From: JAHJBR01 sp040757035
Lineage (GTDB): Archaea; Micrarchaeota; Micrarchaeia; Anstonellales; Bilamarchaeaceae
Reading direction: 5' to 3'
Length of the DNA stretch: 37,490 nt
Assembly (NCBI GenBank): GCA_040757035.1
Contig: JBFLYM010000006.1
Span: forward strand, 1-37,490
This document shows, one piece after another, positions 6,282-15,275 of this stretch (the first letter of the stretch is position 1; each line of letters starts with the position of its first letter). Made by a program: the position numbers and the translations under genes. The notes below the pieces were generated by a model. It was given only the letters and a program-made list of their open reading frames with translations. It had not been told where the DNA came from and searched no databases.

Positions 6282-7359
6282 CCTTATCTATTTTTTTTGC
6301 TTTTACCGCGTCTTTTATTTCCATCGCAATCCGCTGTCCGAACGAAATATTTTTGCGAAAGAGATAAGAAGAATAGGGAGTAAATCTCGTGCCTGGAGAA
6401 CCAGGCATTCTAAACGATACATCAAACACTATTAGATTTTCTTTTCCATATTCCTCACATATCGCGCTTTGAAGCGCGAATGGACCGATTATTCCTGGTT
6501 TATATTCGCATTTGCATATTTTTATTATTTGTTCGCCTACCTCAAACACCTTTTCTAAAAATGATTCCCTTATTGTTGAGGCGATATGCCCTATTTCAAC
6601 AGTTGAAACGCGTGTGCACTTAAGCGCTTCTAATTGAACATCTGCAGTCATATGTAATAATCCGTCTAAGTTAGTCTGTCTTCTTGTATCTATTCCGAGT
6701 AATTCTAATTCATCGCTTATTGGCGAGTAAAAAAAATTAAAATTGAATTGCGCGCCTATTATGAAGTGCTCTATGCGCGCGCGTTTAAGTTCGTCTTTGC
6801 TTATTATACCAGCCTTGATGAGATAATCCGATTTATCCAAATATTCTTCGTAGGAATTTGCAAGAAAAAATGCTCTTTCATACTTTCTTTTTGCTTCAGA
6901 GACTTTTACGATGCACAATCTATCTATTTTATTCGGACTCGAAATTTTGCTTGGAGTGTCTATTCCAGCCTTTTTCAGAAGAAAATATTGGTTTCGTTCG
7001 ACATTTCGTTCTTCGGCCTTAAGCAGAAAGCGATTTCCAAAAATTGGAATCGGAAAATTTTTTTCTATGTTTTCGTTTCCAACATATACTGAAAAACTTC
7101 TATTCGGAATAAAGATAGCGTTCTTTTTTTTCAAATAAGCTATATTCTTCTTTTTTGTTATATCCGAGAACTTATTCAAAACAAGAACATCATCGATAAT
7201 GCCGATTTCTTTTTTATTCCGTCTTCTTGTTTTATAATATTGCGCATATGTTTTTTCTCTTTTTTTCTGCGCAATAACTAAAGTTCTGAAACCTTGCGCC
7301 TTTGCACCATCACATATATCCAAAGCGCTATGGCTTCCGAGAGTAGCGATTGTTACCAT
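6271..7359 (-). CDS. PurP paralog lacking the glycine loop
   Basis: A second PurP-family protein, 362 aa from the ATG at 7359. Shared landmarks: ATLGSHSALDICDGAK at the N terminus, IPIFGNR (104-110), ELLGIDTRRQTNLDG, GPFALQSAI and a final FDVSFRMPGSPG block. The ATP-grasp glycine loop, GAKGGAGY in the neighbour, is replaced by EAKRKYERAFF (155-165), so nucleotide binding must differ. Archaea often have two PurP clades, and the activity of the second is unsettled. The start at 7359 lies 5 nt after the leuD stop; a TTG at 7368 would overlap it. Co-transcribed with leuD. It may bind a purine intermediate in a regulatory or heteromeric role, which is inference. Confidence 0.8.
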   Translation of the reverse strand: MVTIATLGSHSALDICDGAKAQGFRTLVIAQKKREKTYAQYYKTRRRNKKEIGIIDDVLVLNKFSDITKKKNIAYLKKKNAIFIPNRSFSVYVGNENIEKNFPIPIFGNRFLLKAEERNVERNQYFLLKKAGIDTPSKISSPNKIDRLCIVKVSEAKRKYERAFFLANSYEEYLDKSDYLIKAGIISKDELKRARIEHFIIGAQFNFNFFYSPISDELELLGIDTRRQTNLDGLLHMTADVQLEALKCTRVSTVEIGHIASTIRESFLEKVFEVGEQIIKICKCEYKPGIIGPFALQSAICEEYGKENLIVFDVSFRMPGSPGTRFTPYSSYLFRKNISFGQRIAMEIKDAVKAKKIDKVTT

Positions 7360-7364
7360 ATGGA

Positions 7365-8033
7365 TCAAAAACCAATTAAATAAGGAATGGTTTTAACCTT
7401 TTCTTTTATTTTATCCATGTTTGCACGCATAAGTTCAGTGATATCCCATGTTCCATCAATAAAACTTATACGCTTGGTTTCTTCTATTCCAAAATTCGTG
7501 CTTCTATTTCCAAAATCAATTTTTTTTGTTTCAAGTGAAATGTTTATTTTGACCTGTGGATTATGACGCGCGAATTGCATTAATTCCTGGACAGTTCGTG
7601 CGCTGACTGTCACACAGAGAATTCCAAGTTTTGCGCAGTTTTCAGCAAATATATGTGAAAAAGATTCGCCTATTATCGCGTGTATTCCGAAGCGTTTTAT
7701 TCCTTGCGCGGCATGTTCGCGCGAAGAACCGCATCCAAAATTTTTATTTACCAATAATATATTTGCATACCTGAATTTTTTATCATTAAATGGATGGGTT
7801 TTTTTCTTCCTTTTCGTGCGCTTTTCGTTTTTATCCTTTCCATTTTTGTCAAATCGCTTATCAAAACGCTCATCAAAAAAGACATACTTGCCCATATCAT
7901 TGAAGGTTATTTCTTTCAGATAGCGGGCTGGCATTATTCTATCTGTGTCTATATTGTTTCCTGGTAACGGGATCGCCCTTCCGATTATTTTTTTTATTCC
8001 GGTCATTTTCTTTATTCGCTTCTTATTATTCAT
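7365..8033 (-). CDS. leuD: 3-isopropylmalate dehydratase small subunit
   Basis: Swivel-domain subunit of the isopropylmalate isomerase, converting 2- to 3-isopropylmalate in leucine synthesis. Motifs: NIDTDRIMPARYLKEI (27-42), the active-site GCGSSREHA (100-108), GIHAIIGESFSHIFAENC. A Lys/Arg/Asp-rich stretch at about 57-80, between DERFDKR and PFNDKK, is a low-complexity insertion in the flexible lid region. At 222 aa it is longer than archaeal LeuD proteins (about 165 aa), partly for that reason. The start at 8033 is 4 nt after the leuC stop, and a shorter start at Met10 is possible. The YLKE motif does not clearly separate isopropylmalate from homoaconitate specificity. Confidence 0.88.
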   Translation of the reverse strand: MNNKKRIKKMTGIKKIIGRAIPLPGNNIDTDRIMPARYLKEITFNDMGKYVFFDERFDKRFDKNGKDKNEKRTKRKKKTHPFNDKKFRYANILLVNKNFGCGSSREHAAQGIKRFGIHAIIGESFSHIFAENCAKLGILCVTVSARTVQELMQFARHNPQVKINISLETKKIDFGNRSTNFGIEETKRISFIDGTWDITELMRANMDKIKEKVKTIPYLIGF

Positions 8034-8037
8034 GCAA

Positions 8038-9471
8038 TCATTTCTCTTCTCTTACATCGCTAATTTTGCCTTTTATTGCTGCAGCAGCAACCATTGCTGG
8101 ACTCATAAGTATAGTTCTTCCATTTTGACTTCCTTGTCTTCCTTTAAAATTTCTGTTTGAACTAGATGCGCATATTTGTTTTCCCTTCAACCTATCCGGA
8201 TTTATTGCAAGACACATAGAACAACCTTGATTTCTCCACTCAAAACCAGCAGAAATAAAAATCTTGTCCAGACCTTCTTTTTCTGCTTGTATTTTTACTC
8301 TATACGAACCAGGAACCGCAAGCGCACGTATTCCATTTGCAATTTTCTTATTTTTGAGAATGTGTGCAGCTTCGCGCAAATCTGATATTCTTCCGTTTGT
8401 GCATGAACCTATGAACGCAACATTAATCTTTGTTCCTTTTATTTTTGTTCCGGGTCTAAATCCCATATATTCAAGCGCATCTTTTGCATCTTTTGCATCT
8501 TTTGCGTTTCTTACATCTGGAATATTTTCTGAAATTCCGATGCATTGAGACGGGTTTATTCCCCATGTTACAGTTGGTTCAATTTCTGAGCAATCAATTG
8601 TCACAACATCGTCGTATTTTGCGTCTGAGTCAGAGCGAATTGATTTCCAGTATTTAATCGCTCGCTTGAATTCGTTTCCTTTCGGAGCATATTTTTTTCC
8701 TTTTAAGTATGCGAATGTTTTTTCATCTGGATTGACATAACCGATTGCAGCGCCGCCTTCTATACTCATATTGCAAAGCGTCATGCGCTCCTCCATGTTC
8801 ATATTACTAACAACTTCGCCGCAATATTCATAAGCGTAATCTATTCCTCCATTTACCCCTAGTTTTCGTATAATTGTAAGCGCAATATCTTTTGCATAAA
8901 CTCCTTTTGCGAGTTTTCCGCCTAATTTTCCATTCAATTCTCTTTCTCTTAGTCCTCTTAATTCTATTTTGCGCACTTTGAGCTTTTTCATTGCGACGCA
9001 CTGCGTCGCAAGCACATCAAAAACTTGCGAGGTTCCGATTCCAAATGCAAGAGAACCAAAGGCACCATGCGTGCTTGTATGACTGTCACCGCATGTAATA
9101 ACCATCCCTGGTTGAGTTATTCCGAGTTCAGGTCCAATAACATGAATAATGCCGTTGTTTTTATTTTTAAGTCCAAAAATAGTTATTCCAAAATCCTTTG
9201 CGTTTTTTTCAAGGGCGCGCACCAATGCTTCTGCTAATTTATCTTTGAAAGGGCGCGTGCAACAATCGGTAGGATTAACATGATCTATAGTTGCGAAATT
9301 GCGTTGAGGAAATGCTAGCTTCCAATTGCGTTCGCGCATGCTCGTAAATGCGTGTGAAGTGGTAACCTCATGCAAATAATTTATCCCTACAAAAAGCTGA
9401 GTCTGCCCATTAGGCAACTCTTTTACAGCATGTATATTCCAAACTTTATCAAATAATGTGCGCTCTGACAT
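8038..9471 (-). CDS. leuC: 3-isopropylmalate dehydratase large subunit
   Basis: Aconitase-type large subunit carrying the 4Fe-4S cluster; partner of LeuD just downstream. From the ATG at 9471: HEVTTSHAF, GDSHTSTHGAFG (128-139), SIEGGA, and the cluster ligands C357 (SCTNGR) and C417-x2-C420 (GCSMC). The 477-aa length is typical of bacterial-type LeuC (about 470) and longer than the usual archaeal form (about 420). Residues 323-332 are an AKD tripeptide repeat, from three copies of a 9-bp unit. A GTG at 9489 is in frame but adds residues unlike the family start. LeuA and LeuB are not in the window. Confidence 0.9.
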   Translation of the reverse strand: MSERTLFDKVWNIHAVKELPNGQTQLFVGINYLHEVTTSHAFTSMRERNWKLAFPQRNFATIDHVNPTDCCTRPFKDKLAEALVRALEKNAKDFGITIFGLKNKNNGIIHVIGPELGITQPGMVITCGDSHTSTHGAFGSLAFGIGTSQVFDVLATQCVAMKKLKVRKIELRGLRERELNGKLGGKLAKGVYAKDIALTIIRKLGVNGGIDYAYEYCGEVVSNMNMEERMTLCNMSIEGGAAIGYVNPDEKTFAYLKGKKYAPKGNEFKRAIKYWKSIRSDSDAKYDDVVTIDCSEIEPTVTWGINPSQCIGISENIPDVRNAKDAKDAKDALEYMGFRPGTKIKGTKINVAFIGSCTNGRISDLREAAHILKNKKIANGIRALAVPGSYRVKIQAEKEGLDKIFISAGFEWRNQGCSMCLAINPDRLKGKQICASSSNRNFKGRQGSQNGRTILMSPAMVAAAAIKGKISDVREEK

Positions 9472-9585
9472 AAAATATAATTTACACACGAAAGAATTAT
9501 GAATTTATTGTTTGCAAATTATTGCGCATTAACAATAACATAATATTTAAATAGATATTGGAGATAATTGTTTAGGTGAAAAATT

Positions 9586-9900
9586 TTGCCAGAAACTTGT
9601 TCGAAGTGTGGATTAATAAGCGATTTATGTGTTTGCAAAGTTCTTGATAAAGAGGAAATTAAAAAAATTATTGTTTATACTACTGCTAAGAAATTCAAGA
9701 AATTGGTTACTACGGTTGAAGGAATAGATAAAAATCGCCTTGAAGATTCTGCAAAAGAACTCAAACATAAACTAGCATGCGGTGGAACGGCCAAGGATGG
9801 TTTGATAATTCTTCAGGGCAATCATATAAAGAAAATAAAAAATATTCTTATTGCGATGGGTTATGCTGCTGAGATAATAGTAGTTCTTGGTAAAAAATAG
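9586..9900 (+). CDS. Translation initiation factor aIF1 (SUI1)
   Basis: Small SUI1-domain factor that binds the SSU P site and checks start-codon pairing. A Cys5-x2-Cys8...Cys15-x-Cys17 zinc knuckle precedes the SUI1 fold. The family core is visible: KKFKKLVTTVEGI, ELKHKLACGGTAKDG and ILQGNHIKKIKNILIAMGY. The start is TTG at 9586, supported by AGGTGA at 9574-9579 and by the protein beginning at the usual MPETC position. It is divergent from leuC, which is 114 bp away; TAATATTTAAATA at 9541-9553 is a candidate TATA region. Confidence 0.93.
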   Translation: MPETCSKCGLISDLCVCKVLDKEEIKKIIVYTTAKKFKKLVTTVEGIDKNRLEDSAKELKHKLACGGTAKDGLIILQGNHIKKIKNILIAMGYAAEIIVVLGKK

Positions 9901-9976
9901 AAAAATAAAGTAATTTTTATTCGAATTCAGACCAGTGTTGTAAAAAATGTTCTGAATTGCTGAATTTAGAAGTTCC

Positions 9977-11611
9977 CTAAAATTTATATTTATAACTTTC
10001 TCTTATCAATTTTTTCCATACAAATTGATGGGGTATCAACACCAACAAAGTAATGGCGCATACAGATATAATTACTCCGTTTATATCTCCATTAGCAGAA
10101 GAGGTAGAAAGAAGAAAACCAATTCCTTTCATTGGATATGGTGTACTTTCTGGAGACATTATATATTCGCTTATAATAGATGCGTTCCAACCTCCGCCAA
10201 TCGCTTCCAGACTGCCTACAAAAACTGCCGGCATTATTGCAGGAATCATTATATGCCTAAATCGCTCAAGCGTTTTTAGATTAAAAAGTGTTGAAAGCTC
10301 TAAAATCTCATCCGGAATAGTTTGCACAGCTCTTATAAGATTAAAAAGAAAATACCATTGCATTCCTGTAATCACAACTAGGATAGACGCAATTTCTAAA
10401 CTGATTTCAAAATTAAGAATTTTGCTTATTACTTGAATTACAAAAACCACTATAATAGGAAATATTGCAACGGCCGGAATGGATTGCCCCAAATCAAACA
10501 ATGGCATTAGGAAAGACATCACACTTTTGTTTCGAGCCAAAAAAATCGCAATCGCAGATGTCCATACAAGCGAAATAATAAACGCGATTAATATACGCAA
10601 TGTTGAATAAAGAACAAATGGAATAAATGAAAATCCCTGCAACAGAGGTGGATTAAAAAAAAGAAAGTATAAAAGCACAACGGTTATGCTTCCGATTAAA
10701 AAATACGAGATGGTATTATTTATCTTTTCATTAGAACTAGAATGAGAAGGGGTTACTGAAAGAAAGGTAAACAATCCTTCTGTTGGTTTATGCACCTTTT
10801 CAAGTAAATATTTGATTTTTCCATATATGTATTGTAAAACTTTAACAAGAAATCCGTCTTCTTTTCTTCTTGAGTCTTCGTCTATTATCGGTTTGAAAGA
10901 AAATATGCGGGCTTTGGATAAGAGAGGCTGCCATACATAAATGTTCATTCCAGAAACCACGAACGCAAGCATTGCAATACCAAAAAACGAATGAACAAAA
11001 TTAAAGGAAAATGCCGATTTGGCAATATATGCGCCTATTCCAGGAAGATCAATTCTTGTATTGCCCAATGATAAATATTCTGCAGCAACGAGAAAATACC
11101 AACCTCCACCCCACCCAGCAATAGAACCTGAAATGAACTGCGGAAATGTTATCGGAAACACAATTTGTGTAAGATATTTCATCCCGTTTAGATTTAGGAT
11201 TTTTGCAAGATCTCTTATTTCATTGATTATTGACGTGCCACTCTCTATAACTGCAAAAATTATTGCCCAAGTCATTGAAGTAAAAATAAGAAATATTGAA
11301 GAAAACTCTTGTCCAAGAATGCCACCGGGAAATATGTTCATAAAAAATAGGATTGCAAATGGAAAGAATCCGAGAATAGGAATTGCTTGAAGAATATCAA
11401 GCATTGGAAAAATGTATTCGTATATCTTTTTATTATGAATTATTAATATACCAAAAATAAACGAAAAAATTATTGAGATTCCATATGCTGATATCATACG
11501 TAAAAAGCTCCGAAATGCGTAGTAGATTAAATCAATTGTATCAGTTCCAATTACAACTGCTGAAACCGCTAAGAATAGTATAAATAAAATTGCAAAATAC
11601 TTTGTTTGCAT
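9977..11611 (-). CDS. Fused double ABC transporter permease, NitT/TauT type
   Basis: Integral membrane subunit with two tandem permease domains (about 40-240 and 320-530) joined by a soluble linker, so a single chain supplies both halves of the pore. Each half has five or six membrane segments and an EAA-type cytoplasmic loop (LAKILNLNGMKYLTQIVFP in the first; TLFNLKTLERFRHIMIPAIMP in the second). Double permeases of this family are known in archaea such as Sulfolobales. The ATG at 11611 is preferred over a TTG at 11629 because TTTATAAATA at about 11632-11641 puts transcription close to 11611. The likely ATPase partner is at 4126-4869. No substrate-binding protein is seen. Confidence 0.88.
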   Translation of the reverse strand: MQTKYFAILFILFLAVSAVVIGTDTIDLIYYAFRSFLRMISAYGISIIFSFIFGILIIHNKKIYEYIFPMLDILQAIPILGFFPFAILFFMNIFPGGILGQEFSSIFLIFTSMTWAIIFAVIESGTSIINEIRDLAKILNLNGMKYLTQIVFPITFPQFISGSIAGWGGGWYFLVAAEYLSLGNTRIDLPGIGAYIAKSAFSFNFVHSFFGIAMLAFVVSGMNIYVWQPLLSKARIFSFKPIIDEDSRRKEDGFLVKVLQYIYGKIKYLLEKVHKPTEGLFTFLSVTPSHSSSNEKINNTISYFLIGSITVVLLYFLFFNPPLLQGFSFIPFVLYSTLRILIAFIISLVWTSAIAIFLARNKSVMSFLMPLFDLGQSIPAVAIFPIIVVFVIQVISKILNFEISLEIASILVVITGMQWYFLFNLIRAVQTIPDEILELSTLFNLKTLERFRHIMIPAIMPAVFVGSLEAIGGGWNASIISEYIMSPESTPYPMKGIGFLLSTSSANGDINGVIISVCAITLLVLIPHQFVWKKLIRESYKYKF

Positions 11612-11712
11612 AAAATGAACATACTTCAAATATTTATAAAAATATAGGCTAAATTCTAGTTAAACTTCGATTAAATCTTGACTAGATGTTGGCTAAACTC
11701 CGGCCTGAACTC

Positions 11713-12912
11713 TCAGCCAAATTCACATTCGCTATTCGTAAGCGCTTTGAGCCCGGGTAATTCTGCCCCGCTTAAATATTCAACAAGCGCTTTTCCCGAA
11801 AGCGAGATATAACCAATTTTATCTTTGCGAATACAGAATTTTTCAATTGCGGTTATAGTATGCCCTCCAGCGAGAATTGAAAACGCTTTTGAACGCGAAA
11901 TCGCTTCTAATACGTGTTTTGTCCCCCACTCAAACTCTTTCATTTCATAAACGCCAATTGGCCCATTCATAAAAATAAAATCAGAGTTAAAAATAACTTT
12001 TTTATACATGAGAAGCGTTTTTTCACTTATATCAAAAATCTGTCCTTGTTCTCTTTCTTCTATTTCGTCAATATTACAATCTACGCGTTTTCCGTCTATA
12101 TTAAGTCCGACATCAATTGGAATCTCTATTTTATCCGAATATTTATCAGCAATTTCGCGTGCTTCTTGCGCGTATTTCATAAGCCCTGCTTTCTCCAAAT
12201 ATGATTTTGAATTGCCGACGTTATACCCGCGCGCATAAATAAATAAAACTGCAAGCGCTCCGCCAAGAAGAATTTTTTTTACTTTGTTTGTTGTAGAAAG
12301 CCATATTTTCATCACTCTAAACGAGTCTTCAACCTTTGCACCACCAAAAATGAATACGATATTTTTTGCGTCTTTCATTTTTTCAAGCGCACTGATTTCT
12401 TCGCGCAGAACTTTTCCGGCTCTGCTTGGTAAGCGTTTTGCGAATCCTGTGACCGTTGCATGATCGCGATGAGAAACCGAAAGCGCGTCCAATATAAAAT
12501 AATGTCCGAGCGGTGCAAGAGCATTCACAATTTCTGAATCATGCGTTTTTTTTGTTTCATCGCTAATAAGGCGCACGTTATTTAAAAGAAGTACTTCTCC
12601 ATTTTTGAGTTGGCGTATTGCGTTTTGCGCTTTTTCTCCGACAACATCATCAATATAATTAATCGGCGCGCCAAGCTCTTTTTCTAAAAGTTTTGCGTGC
12701 TGCTCAAGCGAAATGAAATCTTCCCGTCCTTGTTGCCCCTGGTGTGCGAGAAGAACAACTTTCGCGCCTGCATTCCTCAATTCTGCGATGCTTTTTGCAT
12801 GCGCCCTTATGCGAGGATTCATTTGTACTATTCCGCTTTCTACAGGAGAATTAATATCTATGCGCTTGAAAATTATTTTTCCTTTTAAATCGGTTTTATT
12901 GTAAATTTTCAT
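11713..12912 (-). CDS. pgk: Phosphoglycerate kinase
   Basis: Glycolytic and gluconeogenic enzyme transferring phosphate between 1,3-bisphosphoglycerate and ADP. Motifs: FKRIDINSPV near the N terminus, the substrate-binding HQGQQGRED, VRLISDE, IFGGAKVEDSF, FMNGPIGVYE and AGGHTITAI. About 399 aa is standard for archaea. The ATG at 12912 is chosen; a second ATG at 12918 overlaps the TGA of the upstream membrane-protein gene (ATGA), so the two are translationally linked. The first 13 codons are duplicated at 15234-15273 behind the paralogous membrane-protein gene. Confidence 0.95.
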   Translation of the reverse strand: MKIYNKTDLKGKIIFKRIDINSPVESGIVQMNPRIRAHAKSIAELRNAGAKVVLLAHQGQQGREDFISLEQHAKLLEKELGAPINYIDDVVGEKAQNAIRQLKNGEVLLLNNVRLISDETKKTHDSEIVNALAPLGHYFILDALSVSHRDHATVTGFAKRLPSRAGKVLREEISALEKMKDAKNIVFIFGGAKVEDSFRVMKIWLSTTNKVKKILLGGALAVLFIYARGYNVGNSKSYLEKAGLMKYAQEAREIADKYSDKIEIPIDVGLNIDGKRVDCNIDEIEEREQGQIFDISEKTLLMYKKVIFNSDFIFMNGPIGVYEMKEFEWGTKHVLEAISRSKAFSILAGGHTITAIEKFCIRKDKIGYISLSGKALVEYLSGAELPGLKALTNSECEFG

Positions 12913-12914
12913 AA

Positions 12915-13793
12915 TCATATGATAGTGGATGTGGCTGTCTTTTGTTGTTTTTCAACAAGATGCGCAATAAATATAAACCATGCAACTCCCATTGCAAACA
13001 AGTAAATACAATCAATAATATATATTAATATCAGACCACAACACGGTAGAATACTTAATATTACTACTAAAATCACAAAGCATATGTATATAATTGCAAC
13101 CGCTAGCGAGAATAAAACAAATTCTATTAAATTAGAAATACATAATCTCCATCCTGCCCTAAGCAATTTAATACTACCTATATTTTCATTACCCATAAAA
13201 AAAAGTGTAGTTGCAACATAGATAACATATAATAGTATTATAGATAATAATAACGTAAATACAAATAAAAGTATTGGTATAACTTTTGTAGTAAAAAGAT
13301 CAAAAGAAAATGCTAATATAAAAACCGCAGAAAAGGCCAAACTAACAAAAAAGACCAAAATAATTATTGTAAATAGCAGCTTAAAACATTGAATAAAATT
13401 AGTTTTAGCATAATTTATAAGTGTTGACACAGAAGCCATAGTTATTGGTATTACTGTCCCTTTAGAAGTAAGATATATTAATCTAATGAGTGTTAACGAC
13501 ATAAATATAGAAAATATTATTAGTATTATTATATAGAATGCAATCTCTAATATCAATGCGACAATATCACTATCACTAACTGCATCTGAAATAGCAAAAC
13601 TCTGGGAAGACAGCGCATGGATAATGTCTGCAATTGCAGTACCTCCAATTATTCCTCCTATTATCAAACTTCCAACCATAATTACAAGTAAAGCGATAAT
13701 AAAAGCAATTTGAAGAAGAGCATAAAGTATCAAATTTGTTTTATTTTTCGTAATAAGATCGTACGTTTCTTGAATCGTTTGTTTGATGTACAT
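12915..13793 (-). CDS. Polytopic membrane protein, copy 1
   Basis: 292 aa with about six hydrophobic segments (about 22-50, 78-105, 135-165, 170-200, 222-250, 255-282), a short cytoplasmic N terminus rich in Thr and Lys (QTIQETYDLITKNK), and a conserved loop GNENIGSIKLLRAGWRL before the fifth segment. It resembles the loosely defined families of archaeal membrane proteins without known activity. The ATG at 13793 is supported by a TATA box TTTATATATT at 13817-13826, predicting a leaderless message. It is the near twin of 15276-16184: the C-terminal 13 residues are identical, and the N-terminal third nearly so. Its stop overlaps the pgk start. Confidence 0.75.
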   Translation of the reverse strand: MYIKQTIQETYDLITKNKTNLILYALLQIAFIIALLVIMVGSLIIGGIIGGTAIADIIHALSSQSFAISDAVSDSDIVALILEIAFYIIILIIFSIFMSLTLIRLIYLTSKGTVIPITMASVSTLINYAKTNFIQCFKLLFTIIILVFFVSLAFSAVFILAFSFDLFTTKVIPILLFVFTLLLSIILLYVIYVATTLFFMGNENIGSIKLLRAGWRLCISNLIEFVLFSLAVAIIYICFVILVVILSILPCCGLILIYIIDCIYLFAMGVAWFIFIAHLVEKQQKTATSTII

Positions 13794-13963
13794 AAGAAAT
13801 TTGTATGAGTAAACTAAATATATAAATCTTTCTATATAAACTGGCGTTTTTCTTTGGGATGATACAAACTTTGATGTTTTCCAAGTGCTCGCGCAGTTGA
13901 AGAAACGCCACACTAATATCCTAATTTGTGGCTCCTTCTAAACCAAGTGCTTTATAAAGAAAG

Positions 13964-15184
13964 CTACGAGATAAAATCAGAAATATCAACAATTTTCAAC
14001 TGGGTTTTTTCCTTAACATCATCTTTGTCTGGCACGAACAGTATTCTTTCCTTTACACAGACTTTCCCAAGATTCTTCTCAGCTTTGGCTATATCAACCC
14101 AATCGACTTTCTTCCATTTGATTTCAATTGCAATCTCAGGCTTTCTGAACCTGAGAAGGCAGACATCAATATCATAGCCTTCCGTTTCCATCATTGCTTC
14201 ACTCAGGCCGGTCTTTGATGCCATAAATTCTCTTATTTCATCCTCTACTATTCTTGGTATGAGTTCGTCTATTATTCGCCCTATTTCTGTTTCGCTCATC
14301 GTCCGCTCCGAAATGTTATATTTCTCGTCTGCGTAATAGAACAATCGAAGTAGCGGCGAAGTATGCCTATATATAAATTTGTTCCTGTTATACACCGCAA
14401 TTTTTCTGATTATCCCAAACTCCGCAAGGTTCCTTAGATACTGCTGAATCACGCTCGGGTCGTCCTTAGCTATCAACCGCCTGGAAAATAAGTAGCTTGA
14501 TATCTCACTCGAAACAACCTTCCCACTTGCCACAGCCCTCAGTACGGCTTCATACACCGCAGACATGCCTCGTTCTTCCTCTAAAAAAATCTCGCCAACA
14601 AGTGCTGGAATGGTCCGCATCGAACCTTCAATTATTTTCGCAAACATTTCCCTGGGTGCAGCCTTTTCGTCGAAGTAATCAACGGCTATGGGCTCCCGTA
14701 GCAGTATTGCCAGCTCCACCATCTGCTTCCTGCTTATCCCGTATCCGGCCAATTTGCGGAGTGTGTCTTCCATGCTTATGAGCCGCACCGGTACTTCGCT
14801 GAAGAAGCCCAGCAGTGGGGACTTACCGCCGAGTAGCCTCTTGGATAGGAACAGCGTTGAGGAAATCAGGACCAGCTTCCCTTGTTTTTTAGATGCATGA
14901 AGCACGTCAAGGAAGTCCTCTCCTAGCCGCTGGAATTCATCTACAACAACCGTTTTGCCATTGGCCAGCTCGTGGTCGAGCACTTCCAAAAATGCGTCAT
15001 GGCTTATCGTTTTGCTGCTCTTTTTTGATATTACTGTGCGGTCGCGTTTCACGAAAAAGTAATCATCGTATGGCGTAAAGTTCTCCACCAAGTAGGACTT
15101 TCCGGTCTTACGCCTCCCGTATACAAAGCACCATTTTCTGGTTTCAATTATCCGTTTTACCTCGTTAGGCCTTTCTATAATCAT
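13964..15184 (-). CDS. Archaeal ATPase with C-terminal nuclease-like domain
   Basis: 406 aa. STAND-type archaeal ATPase (ATP_bind_2 group): Walker A GRRKTGKS (23-30), Walker B VVVDEFQR (about 79-86), sensor LISST. A winged-helix region follows, and the C-terminal third (DUF234-like) contains DIDVCLL...EIAIEIKWKK, the D...ExK arrangement of PD-(D/E)XK nucleases. Such genes are frequent in accessory archaeal DNA and their role is unclear. The coding DNA is visibly richer in G+C (some 60-bp lines above half) than the flanking membrane-protein genes, which suggests foreign origin. It sits exactly between the two copies of a duplicated block. TATAAC-like sequences at about 15205-15215 precede the ATG. 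Confidence 0.85.
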   Translation of the reverse strand: MIIERPNEVKRIIETRKWCFVYGRRKTGKSYLVENFTPYDDYFFVKRDRTVISKKSSKTISHDAFLEVLDHELANGKTVVVDEFQRLGEDFLDVLHASKKQGKLVLISSTLFLSKRLLGGKSPLLGFFSEVPVRLISMEDTLRKLAGYGISRKQMVELAILLREPIAVDYFDEKAAPREMFAKIIEGSMRTIPALVGEIFLEEERGMSAVYEAVLRAVASGKVVSSEISSYLFSRRLIAKDDPSVIQQYLRNLAEFGIIRKIAVYNRNKFIYRHTSPLLRLFYYADEKYNISERTMSETEIGRIIDELIPRIVEDEIREFMASKTGLSEAMMETEGYDIDVCLLRFRKPEIAIEIKWKKVDWVDIAKAEKNLGKVCVKERILFVPDKDDVKEKTQLKIVDISDFIS

Positions 15185-15233
15185 GGTAAGTATAATGGAT
15201 GTTATACTTTTAAACCTAATGTTTTATAGCAAT

Positions 15234-15273
15234 TTATTTTTCCTTTTAAATCGGTTTTATTGTAAATTTTCAT
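15234..15273 (-). pseudogene. Duplicated 5' end of pgk
   Basis: These 40 bp are identical to 12873-12912, the first 13 codons of pgk, and lie behind membrane-protein copy 2 exactly as the real pgk start lies behind copy 1. The coding sequence then breaks off. The fragment shows that the duplicated unit was 'membrane gene plus pgk start' and that something, probably the ATPase gene, came in at this edge. Confidence 0.9.
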
Positions 15274-15275
15274 AA

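Noticed and set aside
13964..15184. Serine recombinase or IS transposase as the mobile gene between the duplicated blocks
   Set aside because: The protein is an ATPase with Walker motifs and a D..ExK domain; no DDE, serine or tyrosine recombinase motif and no terminal repeats were seen.
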